Positions 1 through 11,100 of a stretch of 64,000 nt of DNA are shown one piece after another (the stretch's first letter is position 1; every line of letters begins with the position of its first letter). The stretch spans positions 78,501 through 142,500 of the forward strand of contig JAKOGI010001348.1 in the NCBI GenBank assembly GCA_029747015.1, given 5' to 3'. The notes under the pieces were generated by a model that ran no database searches, had not been told where the DNA came from, and saw only the letters and a program-made list of their open reading frames with translations. The position numbers and the translations under genes are program-made. This DNA comes from Carnegiea gigantea (Eukaryota > Streptophyta > Magnoliopsida > Caryophyllales > Cactaceae).

Positions 1-479
1 TTTGCATAAAGTGTATATAAAATTATTAAATAAAAGGATCATCATGAAACATATTCATTTAACTGAATATTATATAAAACATGTTTATATAATATATAAC
101 ATATGAAATGTATTCATTTACCGACCAAGGGGGATCTTAATATCACATAGATATTTATTGAGTTAGAATAAAACAAATTTATATCATACTAATTTTTTAT
201 ATGAAACACATACATATAACTTCAATCCAATTGATTATTTACTAGTCACTTCGCATGAAAATTTTAAGTTGACATATATATAAAACGAATTTATATACGA
301 CATTAAACATATTAATGTTTTCATAACGAACTCATGCATTCAGAATTGAAACTAATTCGAAATCTTAATTTAACAAATGAACTAACTGCATAAAATTTTG
401 CCCACTTGGACATCATCATAATTCAATTAGAAATCATGCCATAACTAATAATCTTAATAATTGAATTAAAACCAAAAAT
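1..479. other. AT-rich intergenic DNA, nothing recognised
   Basis: Strongly AT-rich sequence without a credible open reading frame, terminal repeat or RNA gene. No homology recognised. Confidence 0.5.
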
Positions 480-1100
480 CAAAAGCTAAAAGAAAATTTT
501 GAATAATAAAACCCAACCCCCCCGTCGTATTCGGCCTTCACTTCATTTTCTTTGAGTCCTCTCCCTCTCTAAATCAGTCGTCCAGCCCCACTCTCTCTCT
601 AAAGTTGCCCATCTCTCTATGACTCTCATACTTCTCAATGCACAGCCGAGACAACTATCATCTCATGGCCCTTTTCCGGTGCCGCCTCCAACACAGGCCA
701 CCGCGGTTGCTCGAAATACTCCACAAAATCCACCCACATGATGAAACCTCAATCCCACTGCCGCCTAAACGAAGCCCTCGGATTCAAAAACAACCAATCC
801 GACCAAAACACTATGCCATCAAGTAGATCAGCCGTCGTTGATTCGTCTACCGCTAGCCACTCGCACCACGCGCCTCTCGGGTGGCGACGCATGACGTACA
901 CGCGTGACAACGTCGGTGTTTTGCGCTGTTTTGGCATCGAGGATGCGTAGAGCAACTATTATGGTGGGGTTTACGAGGAAGAAAACGACCAAGGCTGTCT
1001 TCGTCGGCGGCACTGATGGATTTCAGGTATATCTCTTTATCTCGTTTATTTATTTAAATGTTCGTGTGGATTGGGGTTCGTGGGGTGGCTAACAGAAGGT
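480..1100 (+). other. GC-richer patch with C/T-rich leader; possible broken first exon
   Basis: A C/T-rich tract (about 540-640) resembles a plant 5' leader and is followed by GC-richer sequence unlike its AT-rich surroundings. A short reading frame beginning near 944 ends at a consensus-looking donor (CAG before gtatatc, about 1027). The short peptide is not recognised and no following exon could be placed. It may be the start of a decayed or captured gene, or simply a fragment of a repeat. The call rests only on composition and the donor-like site. Confidence 0.2.
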
Positions 1101-1499
1101 CCCTGTTTCCAAACGGGGAAATCAGATTTGAGTCGGGGAGATTTAAGAGAGAGACTCTCTTCCATATCTGAATCCCAAATATTAGAGTTCTGGATTTATA
1201 ATACTTTGTGTCAAAAGGGGGAGAAGGGGCGGTCTATCTACTGTGTTTAAGAGTAGTAAGGGGCGAAGGGGGGAATTTCTGTTAAGGGCAAGAAATTCTA
1301 TCTATAGATAGTTAGATAATTATCTCGATTCCCATGTTATATTACACATCTGAGCATATCAATTTTAGCATAAACAGCGATAGCATAAACCATTTCACAC
1401 AGAATAATATTAAGTTAATAGCCAAATTAATCAAATAAGAATCTACGGCAAGAAAGTTTTATCGGTGCTAGCATCATACAGACATGGCTCTGATATCAC

Positions 1500-1859
1500 T
1501 GTTGAAAATGTAAGGACTTACTATGATGCCGAAACATTGCCCGGATTTCGCCTGTTAAGTGCTGCCCAAGAACATGGTGGCTACTAAGGTCACCAGTGAG
1601 GTTCACACCCCAAACCCAAATCTCTATGATGGCTAGATTTAGTGTGAGGGACAGGGCAGAAAGAGTATTATATTAGGGATGTTAGTTTCTCAACTGTATC
1701 CATTCTTTATCTGTTTATCCCCTTTTTATAACAGCACATAGCTTTATAACAGAAATATGGAATTAATATGGCTGATTAATACTGAATTAATCGCCTTATA
1801 ACTGCTATATTAATGGAAGATTATGGTGCCATAATGTGACCCTTATTTTTCAATCAACA
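1500..1859 (-). mobile_element. Copia-like LTR (solo or shared LTR), minus strand
   Basis: Read on the minus strand this 360-bp segment starts TGTTGATTGAAAAATAAGG and ends CATTTTCAACA, a TG...CA pair with short inverted ends. A TATA-like TATAAAAAGGGG lies inside. Immediately beyond its 3' end is a primer-binding-site-like sequence (TGATATCAGAGC, close to the initiator tRNA-Met site TGGTATCAGAGC). Immediately before its 5' end is a purine run (AAAGAGGGAAAT) like a polypurine tract. Size and primer site suit a Copia LTR. No coding domains were recognised on either side, so this is probably a remnant. Confidence 0.5.
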
Positions 1860-2294
1860 ATTTCCCTCTTTGGCCAAGAAAGAGAAGATGCATAGAAGTC
1901 AAACATAGACCTTAAAGTGACTTTGATAATGAGGAACAACATATTGGCACTTTCCTCATTATAGTTGGTCCCCAACAAGCCATTCAATGTAATCCAACTT
2001 GTGTTTTAGGTCAAGTACTCAGGCAATGAAGAATAAAATGTTGATGTTATCAAACATTTGCCTAATGTACGTCATATTTAGGCCGTGGTCAACAATAACG
2101 CTTTGAGTAGCATTTAGTATTTTCATCAAGTCAATACACTAATCAGTCAATTTTTAGTATTTGGTAACTTAGTGTTTTGACTAATATTTCAAATAGTGTT
2201 TAGTGTTTTAAGCAACATTTTAAAGAAACTAACAGTATTAGCATTTGGCATTTAGAAGTAGCATTTCATATGTTTTTGGCAGAAAAATATCCTT
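1860..2294. other. Unassigned repeat-like DNA
   Basis: AT-rich sequence with repeated short phrases such as tagtatttggt and tagcatttag from about 2110 to 2270, resembling the subterminal part of a MITE. The likely partner end is near 4700 (tttgccgaacaagg), which would make the Cassandra cluster an insertion inside it. The pairing is weak and not proven. Confidence 0.3.
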
Positions 2295-2567
2295 GCGTAA
2301 TGCCCCAACCCTCTCCTGGGTTGCAGACAGTTACCAATAACGGGTTAAAGGATCGTCGACTGGCCCCACAAATCTTTCTGGCATGTTTCGTCCTCGCTCA
2401 CACACTGCCTGAGAAACTTTCCATGAGGTCACATATCCCAAGATTACTCCCCAGTGAGCACGCTTAACTGTAGAGTTCTTAAAAGTGGGATTACCGAAAA
2501 GAAAAGTGCACCTTTGGTTATATAAGTAATCACTTTGATCCTTTTAAGTCACACTCGGGGTATTACA
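2295..2567 (-). repeat. Cassandra LTR A (diverged)
   Basis: About 273 bp ending in tcggggtattaca on the plus strand. This is the most diverged copy: its 5S-like core is recognisable (gagcacgcttaactgtagagttct on the complement of 5S) but the outer end is eroded. It is followed by the first internal domain (2568-2739). Confidence 0.8.
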
Positions 2568-2724
2568 ATCATCCTCACTTGAAGCACACAACGTCCTAGT
2601 TGTGTCTCACTAATCAACTGACTTACAAGTCCTCTTAACCGGCGGTTCACACCCAATACGTTTGCCCCGCTAGGTGACTGTCCATGAGCTCTCCATCTAC
2701 TAGAGTAGCTCACGGTCTCGGGTC

Positions 2725-2739
2725 AGCTATGATACCATC
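2725..2739 (-). other. Primer-binding site of the Cassandra internal domain
   Basis: Reading the minus strand directly after LTR B gives GATGGTATCATAGCTG, matching the initiator tRNA-Met primer site TGGTATCAGAGC with one mismatch. The same position after LTR C (about 3176-3192) reads GATGGTAGCAGAGCCGA. Confidence 0.7.
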
Positions 2740-3021
2740 TGTAACGCCCCGACCCCTTTCCGAGTCGCAAGCAGTTACCAGTAATGGCTTCCAGGATCGT
2801 CTACTGGCCCCACAAATCACCACTAGCCTTTCCGATGTGATTCGTCCTTGCTCACACGCTGCATGGGAAACTTCCCAGGAGGTCACCCATCCCAAGATTG
2901 CTCCCCAACAAGCACGCTTAACTGTGGAGTTCCTAAGAGTGGGCTTTCCGAAAAGAAAGGTGCACCTTCGGTGACATAAGCAGTCACTTCATTCTTTTCA
3001 AACCATACTCGGGGTGTTACA
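2740..3021 (-). repeat. Cassandra LTR B
   Basis: Complete 282-bp LTR bounded by TGTAACGCCCC and GGGGTGTTACA on the plus strand. On the minus strand it contains the 5S-like core: AACTCCACAGTTAAGCGTG, then a diverged stretch, then GGGATGGGTGACCTCCTGGG. These correspond to the second half of 5S rRNA, including its internal promoter region. Confidence 0.9.
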
Positions 3022-3192
3022 ATCACCGCCACTTGAATTGCATAACGTCCTTGTTGTACCTCACTAACCAATCGAATTACGCGTCCTCCTAACCGGCGGT
3101 CCACATCCAATATTTTTGCCCCGCTAGATGACTGCCCATGGGCTCTCCATCCATTGGCACAATACACGGTCGCGGTCGGCTCTGCTACCATC

Positions 3193-3474
3193 TATAACGC
3201 CCCAACCCCCTTCCAAGTCGCAAGCAGTTACCAGTAATGGCTTCCAGGATCGTCCACTGGCCCCACTAGTTACCACAAGCCTTTCCGACGTGCTTCGTCC
3301 TTGCTCACACGCTGCCTGGGAAACTTCCCAAGAGGTCAGCCATCCCAAAATTGCTCTCAAGTGAGCACGCTTAACTGTGAAATTCTTAAGAGTGAGCTTC
3401 CCAAAAAGAAAGGTACATATTTGATGACATAAATAGTCACTTCAATCCTTTTAAGCCACACTCGGGGTGTTACA
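3193..3474 (-). repeat. Cassandra LTR C
   Basis: Complete 282-bp LTR of the same size as copy B, starting tataacgcccc and ending ggggtgttaca. It shares the internal domain 3022-3192 with LTR B, so A-B-C form a chain in which neighbouring copies share an LTR. Confidence 0.88.
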
Positions 3475-4215
3475 ATGAAGTAATAGCTTCCAGGAACGTC
3501 GACTGGCCCCACAAATTACCACAAGCCTTTCCGACGTGCTTCGTCCTCGCTCACACGCTGCCTGCGAAACTTCCCAAGAGGTCACCCAACCTAAGATTGC
3601 TCCCCAACGAGCACGCTTAACTGTGGAGTTCTTAACAGTAAGCTTCCCGAAAAAAAAAGGTGCACATTTGGTGGCATAAGTAGTCACTTCGATCCTTTTA
3701 AGCCATACTCGAGGTGTTACTTATGTCACTTCGATCCTTTTAAACCACACTCGGGGTGTTACTTATGTCACCCGAGTGTGGCTTAAAGGATCGAAGTGAC
3801 ACAAGTAACACCCCGAGTGTGGTTTAAAAGGATCGAATGACTACTTATGTCACCAAATATGCACCTTTCTTTTCGGAAAGCTTACTTTTAAAAACTCCAC
3901 AGTTAAGCGTACTTATATACGACACCCCGAGTGTAAAGGATCAAAGTGACACAAGTAACACCCCGAGTGTGGCTTAAAATGATCGAAATGACTATCTACG
4001 TCATCATATGTGCACTTTTCTTTTCGGGAAGCTCACTCTTAAGAACTCCGCAGTTAAGCGTGTTCGCTGAGGAGCAATATTGGGATGGATGACCTCCTGT
4101 GAAGTTTCCCAGGCAGCGTGTGAGCGAGGACGAAGCACGTCGGAAAGGCTTGTGGTAATTTGTGGGGCCAATCGATTATCCTGGAAGCTATTACTTCATT
4201 GTAACACTCCGAGTG
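3466..4215. repeat. Large inverted repeat of Cassandra LTR sequence
   Basis: The left edge gtgttacaatgaagtaatag is mirrored at the right edge by ctattacttcattgtaacac. The left arm (about 3466-3757) holds a 5'-truncated LTR in minus orientation plus a repeated 42-bp end segment. The right arm (about 3768-4215) holds LTR copies in plus orientation, lengthened by an internal partial duplication at about 3915-3965. The loop is about ten bases near 3760. A transcript through it could fold into a long hairpin. Confidence 0.8.
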
Positions 4216-4481
4216 TAGCTTAAAAGGATCGAAGTGACTACTTATGTCACCAAATGTACACCTTTTTTTTTCGAAAAGCCTACTCTTAAGAACTCCACAG
4301 TTAAGCGTGCTTGCTGGGGAGCAATCTTGGAATGGGTGACCTCCTGAAAAGTTTCACATGCAGCGTGTGAGCGAGGACGAATCACACCGGAAAGGCTAGT
4401 GGTGATTTGTGAGGCCACTCAACGATCCTGGAAGCCATTACTTGTAACTGCTTATGACTCAGAAGGGGTCAGGGTGTTACA
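4200..4481 (+). repeat. Cassandra LTR G
   Basis: Complete 282-bp LTR in plus orientation from TGTAACACTCCGAG to CAGGGTGTTACA. The 5S-derived core is at about 4290-4362, with AACTCCACAGTTAAGCGTGC and GGGTGACCTCCTG. Confidence 0.88.
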
Positions 4482-4632
4482 CCTTTGAAAATTTTATATT
4501 CGGATATTATCTATATTCTTTTACGTGAATTACATTAATCACTTAACCCAACAGCTAAATTTACAGAACACATTTATTTCAAAGTTTATCTAAATGGCTA
4601 TCTGCTAACGGCTAAATTAGAAACGCTCTCCG

Positions 4633-5400
4633 CTAGCTAAACAGTTTTCCGCTACCTGAACTGCTATCTATTACGTAAATAATTAATTTTGCCGAACAAG
4701 GTCTTACCTTCATTGCATTTGCCATGCTCCTAATGTACTCATTCTCATTATCACAATAAGTAGATATCACATAGTCAACTCCATAGATTCGAGACATATA
4801 AGTGTTACTTGTCACATAAAGACGCTGAGATAACCTCAAAGTTGTTTCACAAAAGATTTTTAAGAAGGGTAAGAATGCCTTAATTCTACTCTAATCATTT
4901 TCAGTTGGTGTACCAGCATGCTTTCTCAACTCTTTGACATAGAGATCACCCTTAGATTCCAAATTACTAAATGCTTTTCTAAACTTGTAAGCACAATCAA
5001 GTATAAGTAAATGGAATTCAATCTAATTTCAATATCCAAACAAGCAAGACTTTTAGTCAAATATTTTGCTCTTCAACACAAGTCTTAAACTTTTGAAGTC
5101 TTGCGGAGAAGACCTTACAAATCTTATAGCAGCACGAACTTTAACTATGATCGATCAAGATCTTTCAATCCATCCTTCACAATAAGATTCAAGATACATG
5201 CAACACATCCCATATGCAAATTATTGTCATCCAAAATATTGAATGGCTACATCTTTAAGCTTGCATTATCGATAGTACTAGTCAGAACTTCTTTCAAATC
5301 CCATTCAACCAAGCACGTCTCAACTGCCCTCCCAATAAGTTTCTCAAAATGACTAACAATATGACAAAAATCAATTATTCTCTTATGCAAATTCTACGAA
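4633..5400 (-). pseudogene. hAT (RICESLEEPER-type) transposase fragment
   Basis: Minus-strand translation across several frames gives a recognisable series of plant hAT transposase segments. These are an early block around the phrase TIDNASL, a block containing CVACILNLIVKDGLK (canonical form has C and H residues followed by LNLIVKDGL), a block LNSIYLYL from the RWNSTY motif, and finally LRLSQRLYVTSNTYMSRIYG followed by EYIRSMANAMK. That order matches zinc-finger BED / RICESLEEPER proteins that bind element ends and catalyse cut-and-paste transposition. Several stops and frameshifts interrupt it and the C-terminal dimerisation domain is missing. A donor-like GTAAGAC follows NAMK at about 4706, so the missing part may have been in a later exon, displaced by the MITE and Cassandra insertions to the left. 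Confidence 0.75.
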
Positions 5401-6360
5401 ATGAAAAACAATAAAGTGGGGCAAAGAATAAACTGCCCAGAAAATCTACAACAAATCAACAAAGAATAACAAGCTAACAAGCATAATACTGCCTACAAAA
5501 AGGATGGACAAAATGAAAAAAAAGGGACAAAACAATAGCTAAATCAGACATTGAACAACAATATGAACAACAAATCGAAACCACAACTAGAAATTTTTTT
5601 GGGTGCAGAAGCCACAACTAGACAGTTGAACCCGAATAATAGCTAAAAAAATAAAAGTCGAAATTGTAGCCAGACATTGAACCCAAACAATAGCTAAATC
5701 AGAGATCTAAAATGTGGTAATTACCGTCACAAGAATCCAGATCTAAAAGTTGCCGGAATGCTTACCGTCACAAGAATCTAGATCTAATAGTTGCCGGAAT
5801 GCTTAAGTTAGCTACAAAACGTTGCCGGAAAACACAATTTTGACGCCCGTAGCCCTTAAATGTGGTCGGAAAACGGAAAATAATGTCACTATTTACAACA
5901 AATTCGCGGGTTTGGGAAAGCAGAGTCATTATGGTCTAAAGTGAAACGAGTGGGAGAGTCGAGACACGAACTCGGAAATAGAGAAGAGAGGTCTGAAGGA
6001 ATTTGAAATTCGAGTTTGAGAGTTTGTGGATCTTAGCAAAGAGGCGAAGAGGTCCAGAGTCCAGACTCGGCAGGGAAGCTAAACTGCAAAAAGGAGTACG
6101 GGATTGGGAATGGGAAGTGTTCAAGGTTTTTTTTAACTTTATATGCTCATAAAATTAAGATAATAAAAATTAATTTTCAATCTTCAGTCATTCGCGGTTA
6201 GTTTTCTGACCCGCTGACCCGAAACAGAATCATTATTCGATTTTTTTGGTTCGGTTAATCGAACCGTTTATGTTAGAAATTTCACTTCAGTTAACCAGTT
6301 TGTTAGGTTGGTTTTTGCTGTTGGTTTCAGATTTTTCTGCATACCTATAGATGCTCAACT
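5401..6360 (-). other. Probable remainder of the hAT element, non-coding
   Basis: No coding match was found. The stretch from about 6190 to 6350 has the gggtt/ttcggtt-type composition and a final tgcatacctatag that resemble the subterminal and terminal sequence of plant hAT elements. A matching left end was not found. Confidence 0.35.
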
Positions 6361-8100
6361 AGCTGCTAGAACAATATGCTGTACCAATACTTCATTTTCT
6401 TGCTATGGTGAGAAGCTGGTGGATGACTTAAACCCATATATATGCTCCTTCTCTCCTTGGGCCCAATGTTAGGGGAACCAACCTGGTGATCGAACTGGTC
6501 GATGGAGTGGGTCAACCGGTCAAACCGGTTAGACCAGAATTAACCAGTTAATTCGGTTTATCATTAGACTAGATTGGACCGACGTACCTTAATTAGATTA
6601 GTTATCAATATTTTAAAAAAAAAAGAAAAAAGTAGTCTGATCAACAATTTAATTTTACTAAATCGACACTCATTTTAATTAGGAGTCATAATATTTGCTT
6701 CATATTCAATTGAATTATCGAGTACCATCGCAATACTCCATTTAACAGTACCATTTTCTTCTCCCAAATCCCAATTAAACCTACTTGTTTTCTTTATCTT
6801 TTTTTTTTCTTAGATTTAGTATTATTAGAAGCCATAGAATGTAGGGTGCTGATGCCAGGCTCATAGTAAATCAAAAGTATGACAGGTAGGGCAAGAAAGC
6901 TCATGCTGAAAAACATACAAGCAGCGTAAAGTGGGCCTCCAACATTTTTTGTACTTAAAAAAACCCCACCTATTATTTTCTCTACTTATCCTTCTGATAT
7001 TTCTCTCCTTCTCTCTGTCTCTCTCTCTCTCTCTCTACTTGCATAGAGGCATAAAGCCCCTATTCATTCAAAACCTCTATTTTACTTCCCAACTCCTCTC
7101 ACCGCCTTATGTCTACAACTACTCGAGAAAGCTACAGGTCGGTGTTGTGAATAAAGAGACAGCTACTACAATGGACGTGAAGCCTTTGTCTACACTACAA
7201 ACATAGATCCATGTGAGGAGCCGGGAGGTAGAGCGTATCCAAACTCCAGAGGCGTTCGCTGCAAGCTTGATTTAAATTTTGAAATGGGAGAACCTTGAAA
7301 TTGAAAGCTATCGCCTAAATCTGGCGAATGCCGGTTGAGCTGCAGTTATTCCGATTCAACTGAGTTTGCCATGAGCTGCAGTTATTCCGATTCAACTGAG
7401 TTTGCCAATTGTGCCGCAATTATCTATTCCAACTGAATTTGTCATGTCAACCAGTTTTGGTCTTCCTAGTTTGATCGTCCAAACAAGCCAACACCTTCTC
7501 CAAACCATTTCACTTTCCAGTTCCCAATCAAGCCGGTTAGACCGGCCAGGTCGGCGCTGTTCTCGTAACTGGGCCTGAACCCTGATGTTGATTCTTTTCT
7601 TTCGCTACACCTTGTCTTATTATAAGAGGCTAACGGAAATCAGGAAAGTGAATGCACTTTATTTCCCGGATCAGGATAAGATTTCATCAATTGTCCAACA
7701 GATGAATCATCTATCGGACCCCCCGGGGGAACCCCCCTAAAAAAGGGGAACAAAATGACATTATACAGTACAAATACCAGCATTCTGCTACGACTAGAAA
7801 ATTAACACATGGGTCCTAGGCTCCTACCAAAAGAGAGAAATCCCATAATAATGAACAAAATCAATTACCTTTTTGCCATCTAGCTGAGGAAAAATGGTAC
7901 TCTTGCAATGCTAGTTGCACGCTGGCTAATTCTCGCGTGCATCCACCTTGGCTCTTGCAATACTATCTTGACAGGTAAAACACATGAATGAATACATATT
8001 TGCACAGATATCGAACACACAGAATATATATCTCTGATTGCTTCAGAAACTAAGCAACTGTTGGACAAACTATACAAAAAGGATCATGTACATTCCGGAG
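6361..8100. other. Intergenic region with CT microsatellite and short repeats
   Basis: No gene recognised. It contains a C/T microsatellite at about 7008-7036, a GC-poor leader-like stretch upstream of a 91-codon frame (6931-7206) with no recognisable similarity, repeated ccggttagacc phrases near 6500 and 7530, and a 36-bp tandem repeat at 7337-7445. The last few hundred bases lie in the likely 3' untranslated or downstream region of the DUF177 gene. Confidence 0.4.
7337..7445. repeat. 36-bp tandem repeat, about three units
   Basis: Two near-identical 36-bp units (7337-7372 and 7373-7408, beginning gagctgcagttattccg) are followed by a diverged third unit (7409-7445). Confidence 0.75.
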
Positions 8101-8135
8101 ATGCTCTACAAACCCAGCAGCAGTTGAGGTAAAAA

Positions 8136-11100
8136 TCATTTCTGCTGCATCTGCTTTCTTAATTTCCCAAGAGAGCCATTGCTCACAGGAGCTACATCCT
8201 CCTCACTACAGTTGCATACACTAATATTCAAATTTGTGCCACATCTTAGACACAGTCCCCTGCACTTGGGGTCACATACTGCATTGATGGTGATTTGTAA
8301 ATGTACCATGTCTCTTATATGCTTTGAGATGTCGATTTCCTTTTCCTTGGGAGGAAAATAAAGCCTGTCATCAAGATCAATGGATGCTTCTTCCTCATCC
8401 TCGTCATCAGTGACCCCAAAAGTCCTCGATTTGTCATCCCCATATATGGTTCCCAAGTCGAGGACCTCAGGCTCTTGAATGGGTTCCTCAGTTAATAGTA
8501 GCAAGAAGTTGGAAAATACACTCTCAGCTGCTGGTTTACCGCACCTTTGACATCAATGGAACAAATGTAACTACATCACCCACATAACTATTGCACTCGA
8601 ATAACAAAATCTAACAAGTTCCATAAAACGACAAACCAGCTCATTTTTATGCTTCGTTACAGTGAAATCAAAGCAATACTCCAAACTGACTAAGGACAAC
8701 CCCGGGTGGGGGGGCATCAAACACATCAATACTTCCATCGTATGGTATATGGGGGCTTCAGATGCCATACTGCTTTACCTCTAGAACTAAATTGCAAAGA
8801 GGCCAATCACCAATGCAGTGAATGATCCAATCCATTTTGGACCATGATCACAAGGCATAGCCAAGTTAACAAAGTTTCGCTAGCTACAAAGACCTTGTGA
8901 GCAGCCTGACCAACTAAAAAGGGAAGAATGACATAAAGAAACAATTCTAAGAATATTATCTTCCACTACATCATGCCATCATCTTCATGTGCTATTTCTA
9001 AGGACAAATTTGCAACATGATTTGGCACATTCTTCATATGCTTCCATTGTCCTAGAAGAAAGATTGTCCAGAAGATGATCGCCGTGCCAAAGTAAAAGAG
9101 AGAATCTTTAGGGCTGAACAAATTAAGAATTTCCCGATTCCGGTGAGGAAAGAGTCCACATGCTGTTGACTGACTTTCCACACAGGATTCCAGAAACGGA
9201 GACACGTATAGCGTCAGTTCATGCATAACACCTGATAAAGCAGGCACAATGCTCGAAACTCTGACGCATGGATTGGAGCGGGAAAAAGGAAGAAAAGATT
9301 AACCTTGACAGCTGAACAGACGTTGTAAGCTTCCCATTATGTAAGTAGAAATGTTTAAAATTGTAAAAAGTTCAAAAGACACTCCCCAATATGGAGGCAA
9401 ATACATCACTTGATAAACTACCATTCTCAAAATTTCAATGCAGAATTCTTTCTTCTTTTGGGGGCGGGAGAGGGGGTTTAGGGCTGCACACATCAGCATT
9501 TTTCCATTCTGGAAGGATAAAGAGCTCAAAATTGTAAAACTCTTCAACATTTAACCAGAAATGGAGACAAACATAGCACCAGCTCATGCACGAGACCCCA
9601 TAAAGCAGATGCAATCCTCGAAACTCTCGATGTAGAAACTGAGGGGGGAAGAAAATACCTTTATGACTGAACATACATTGGAATTTTCCCAACCTGGATA
9701 CATAACAAAGTTCAAAATTTTATTTGTACATGAAACAATTCTCAGGATGGAGACAACAAATGACAAAGCCGGTGCCATGCTTGAAACTCTGTCAGAAATT
9801 GGGGAAAAACCAGTATCCTTACAGCTTAAAATATACTGAAATTTTCCACTCTGGAAAGATAAGAATGCAAAACTGAATTTCTCAAGAATATTTCAAGAAG
9901 TGCAGCTCATTCACAACACCTAATAAAGCAGAGTAATTCTCGAAATTCTAGACAAAGAAATTGGAAGCCCGGGAGGGGGAAGGGAGGGTATACTTTGGAC
10001 AGAATAGATATTGGAATTTTTCCCATTGTCAGAGGCAAAGCGTCCAAAATCGTAGACTTTTCCACAACACAATCAAAATGGAAACAAATATAGCATCAGC
10101 TCATGCATAACTCCTGATAATGCAGGGAAATGCTCAAAACTCAAACAAAGAAATTGAGACAGGAAATGTTTAGGTTAAGACCAACATCAAAATTTCCCAG
10201 ATCTGGAAAGGGAAAGTGTACAAAATGTAGACTTTTCCAGAAGATACACCCAGAATTGGAGATTAATCTTGCGTCATCTCATGCACAAATACTGATAAAG
10301 CAGGAAAAGTGCTCGAAACTCTGACGCAGAAACTTGGCAAAGAGAATTCAGGTATGTCAGCTGAATGCCACTTCCCCAATTAGTTGTATCCAAATTTGTC
10401 AATTTCTAGCGTGCAACTCAGGACAGTGCCTACAGAAAGCTAGCCACTAATTACTAATTATCTATAGCGAGGACAAATTGGTTGAACTCGCCACAAGACA
10501 CAAATGGCACTGTGACAGACAAAAAGAGACGCCAATAAAATGACAGGCTATAGTACTCAAGCTTTGCTACATGCACCTGACAGAAGTAGGTGCCTAAGCA
10601 TCAGACTAAGCCATTTAGTGCCGTTTAATGTAAAGCCATGCCTGAGTCTCCAATGCGCTAGGCAGGAACGAAGCTGAACTATAGACTCCAAGTAACATAA
10701 AATGGCATATAATAAAGATGATAGAATAATTGATTACCTATTGCAAGAAAGGGTGATAACTGTCTTGATAATTCCATCAAGTCTTAATTTTTGCTTCTTT
10801 CTCGTAACATCAACAGAGATCAAAACGGGCGTCCCATCCAAATAATCCTTCACAGCTTTAGTAATACGCAAGCCCATAGCTGATGCCGTAGATCTTGAGA
10901 GTTCTGATGAAAGCCTGCCTAGACCAAGCCTTTCTAGAGTTGTGCAGTACTCCACATGTGTGATTGAAGAGTTCCTTCTGTACACAATGGCACCTTCCCA
11001 TGGAGCCCCTTCATCTTGATCATCAGTCCAATCAAAGTCAACTGTAATATCCTCTTCAGCAAATGAGGACACCTCGTTGTCATCAGTTTTTACAGCTTTA

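Larger units (their letters stand above)
2295..4481. mobile_element. Cluster of Cassandra (TRIM) LTRs with 5S rRNA-derived sequence
   Basis: At least six full or partial copies of a roughly 280-bp LTR with ends TGTAACRCCCCGA / TCGGGGTGTTACA occur here. Each complete copy contains a segment matching plant 5S rRNA, including AACTCCGCAGTTAAGCGTG and GGATGGGTGACCTCCTG or close variants. 5S sequence inside a short LTR with tiny non-coding internal domains is the diagnostic trait of Cassandra elements. The left half carries the copies in minus orientation as LTR-internal-LTR-internal-LTR, with internal domains of 172 and 171 bp. The right half carries further copies in plus orientation, producing a large inverted repeat. 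No protein is encoded; family members depend on proteins of other elements. Confidence 0.9.

Noticed and set aside
2295..4481. Tandem 5S rRNA genes
   Set aside because: Only part of 5S rRNA is present, it lies within LTRs with TGTAAC...GTTACA ends and primer sites, and the first part of the gene is missing. It is Cassandra, not an rDNA array.
6931..7206. 91-codon frame with a hydrophobic Leu/Ser N-terminus
   Set aside because: The hydrophobic part comes from a CT microsatellite; no homology and no supporting splice or context.
10130..10324. Plus-strand frame inside the DUF177 intron
   Set aside because: It coincides with one tandem unit and is not open in the others.
8985..10390. CRISPR-like array
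   Set aside because: Units are long, degenerate and in a plant intron; there are no short identical repeats with unique spacers.
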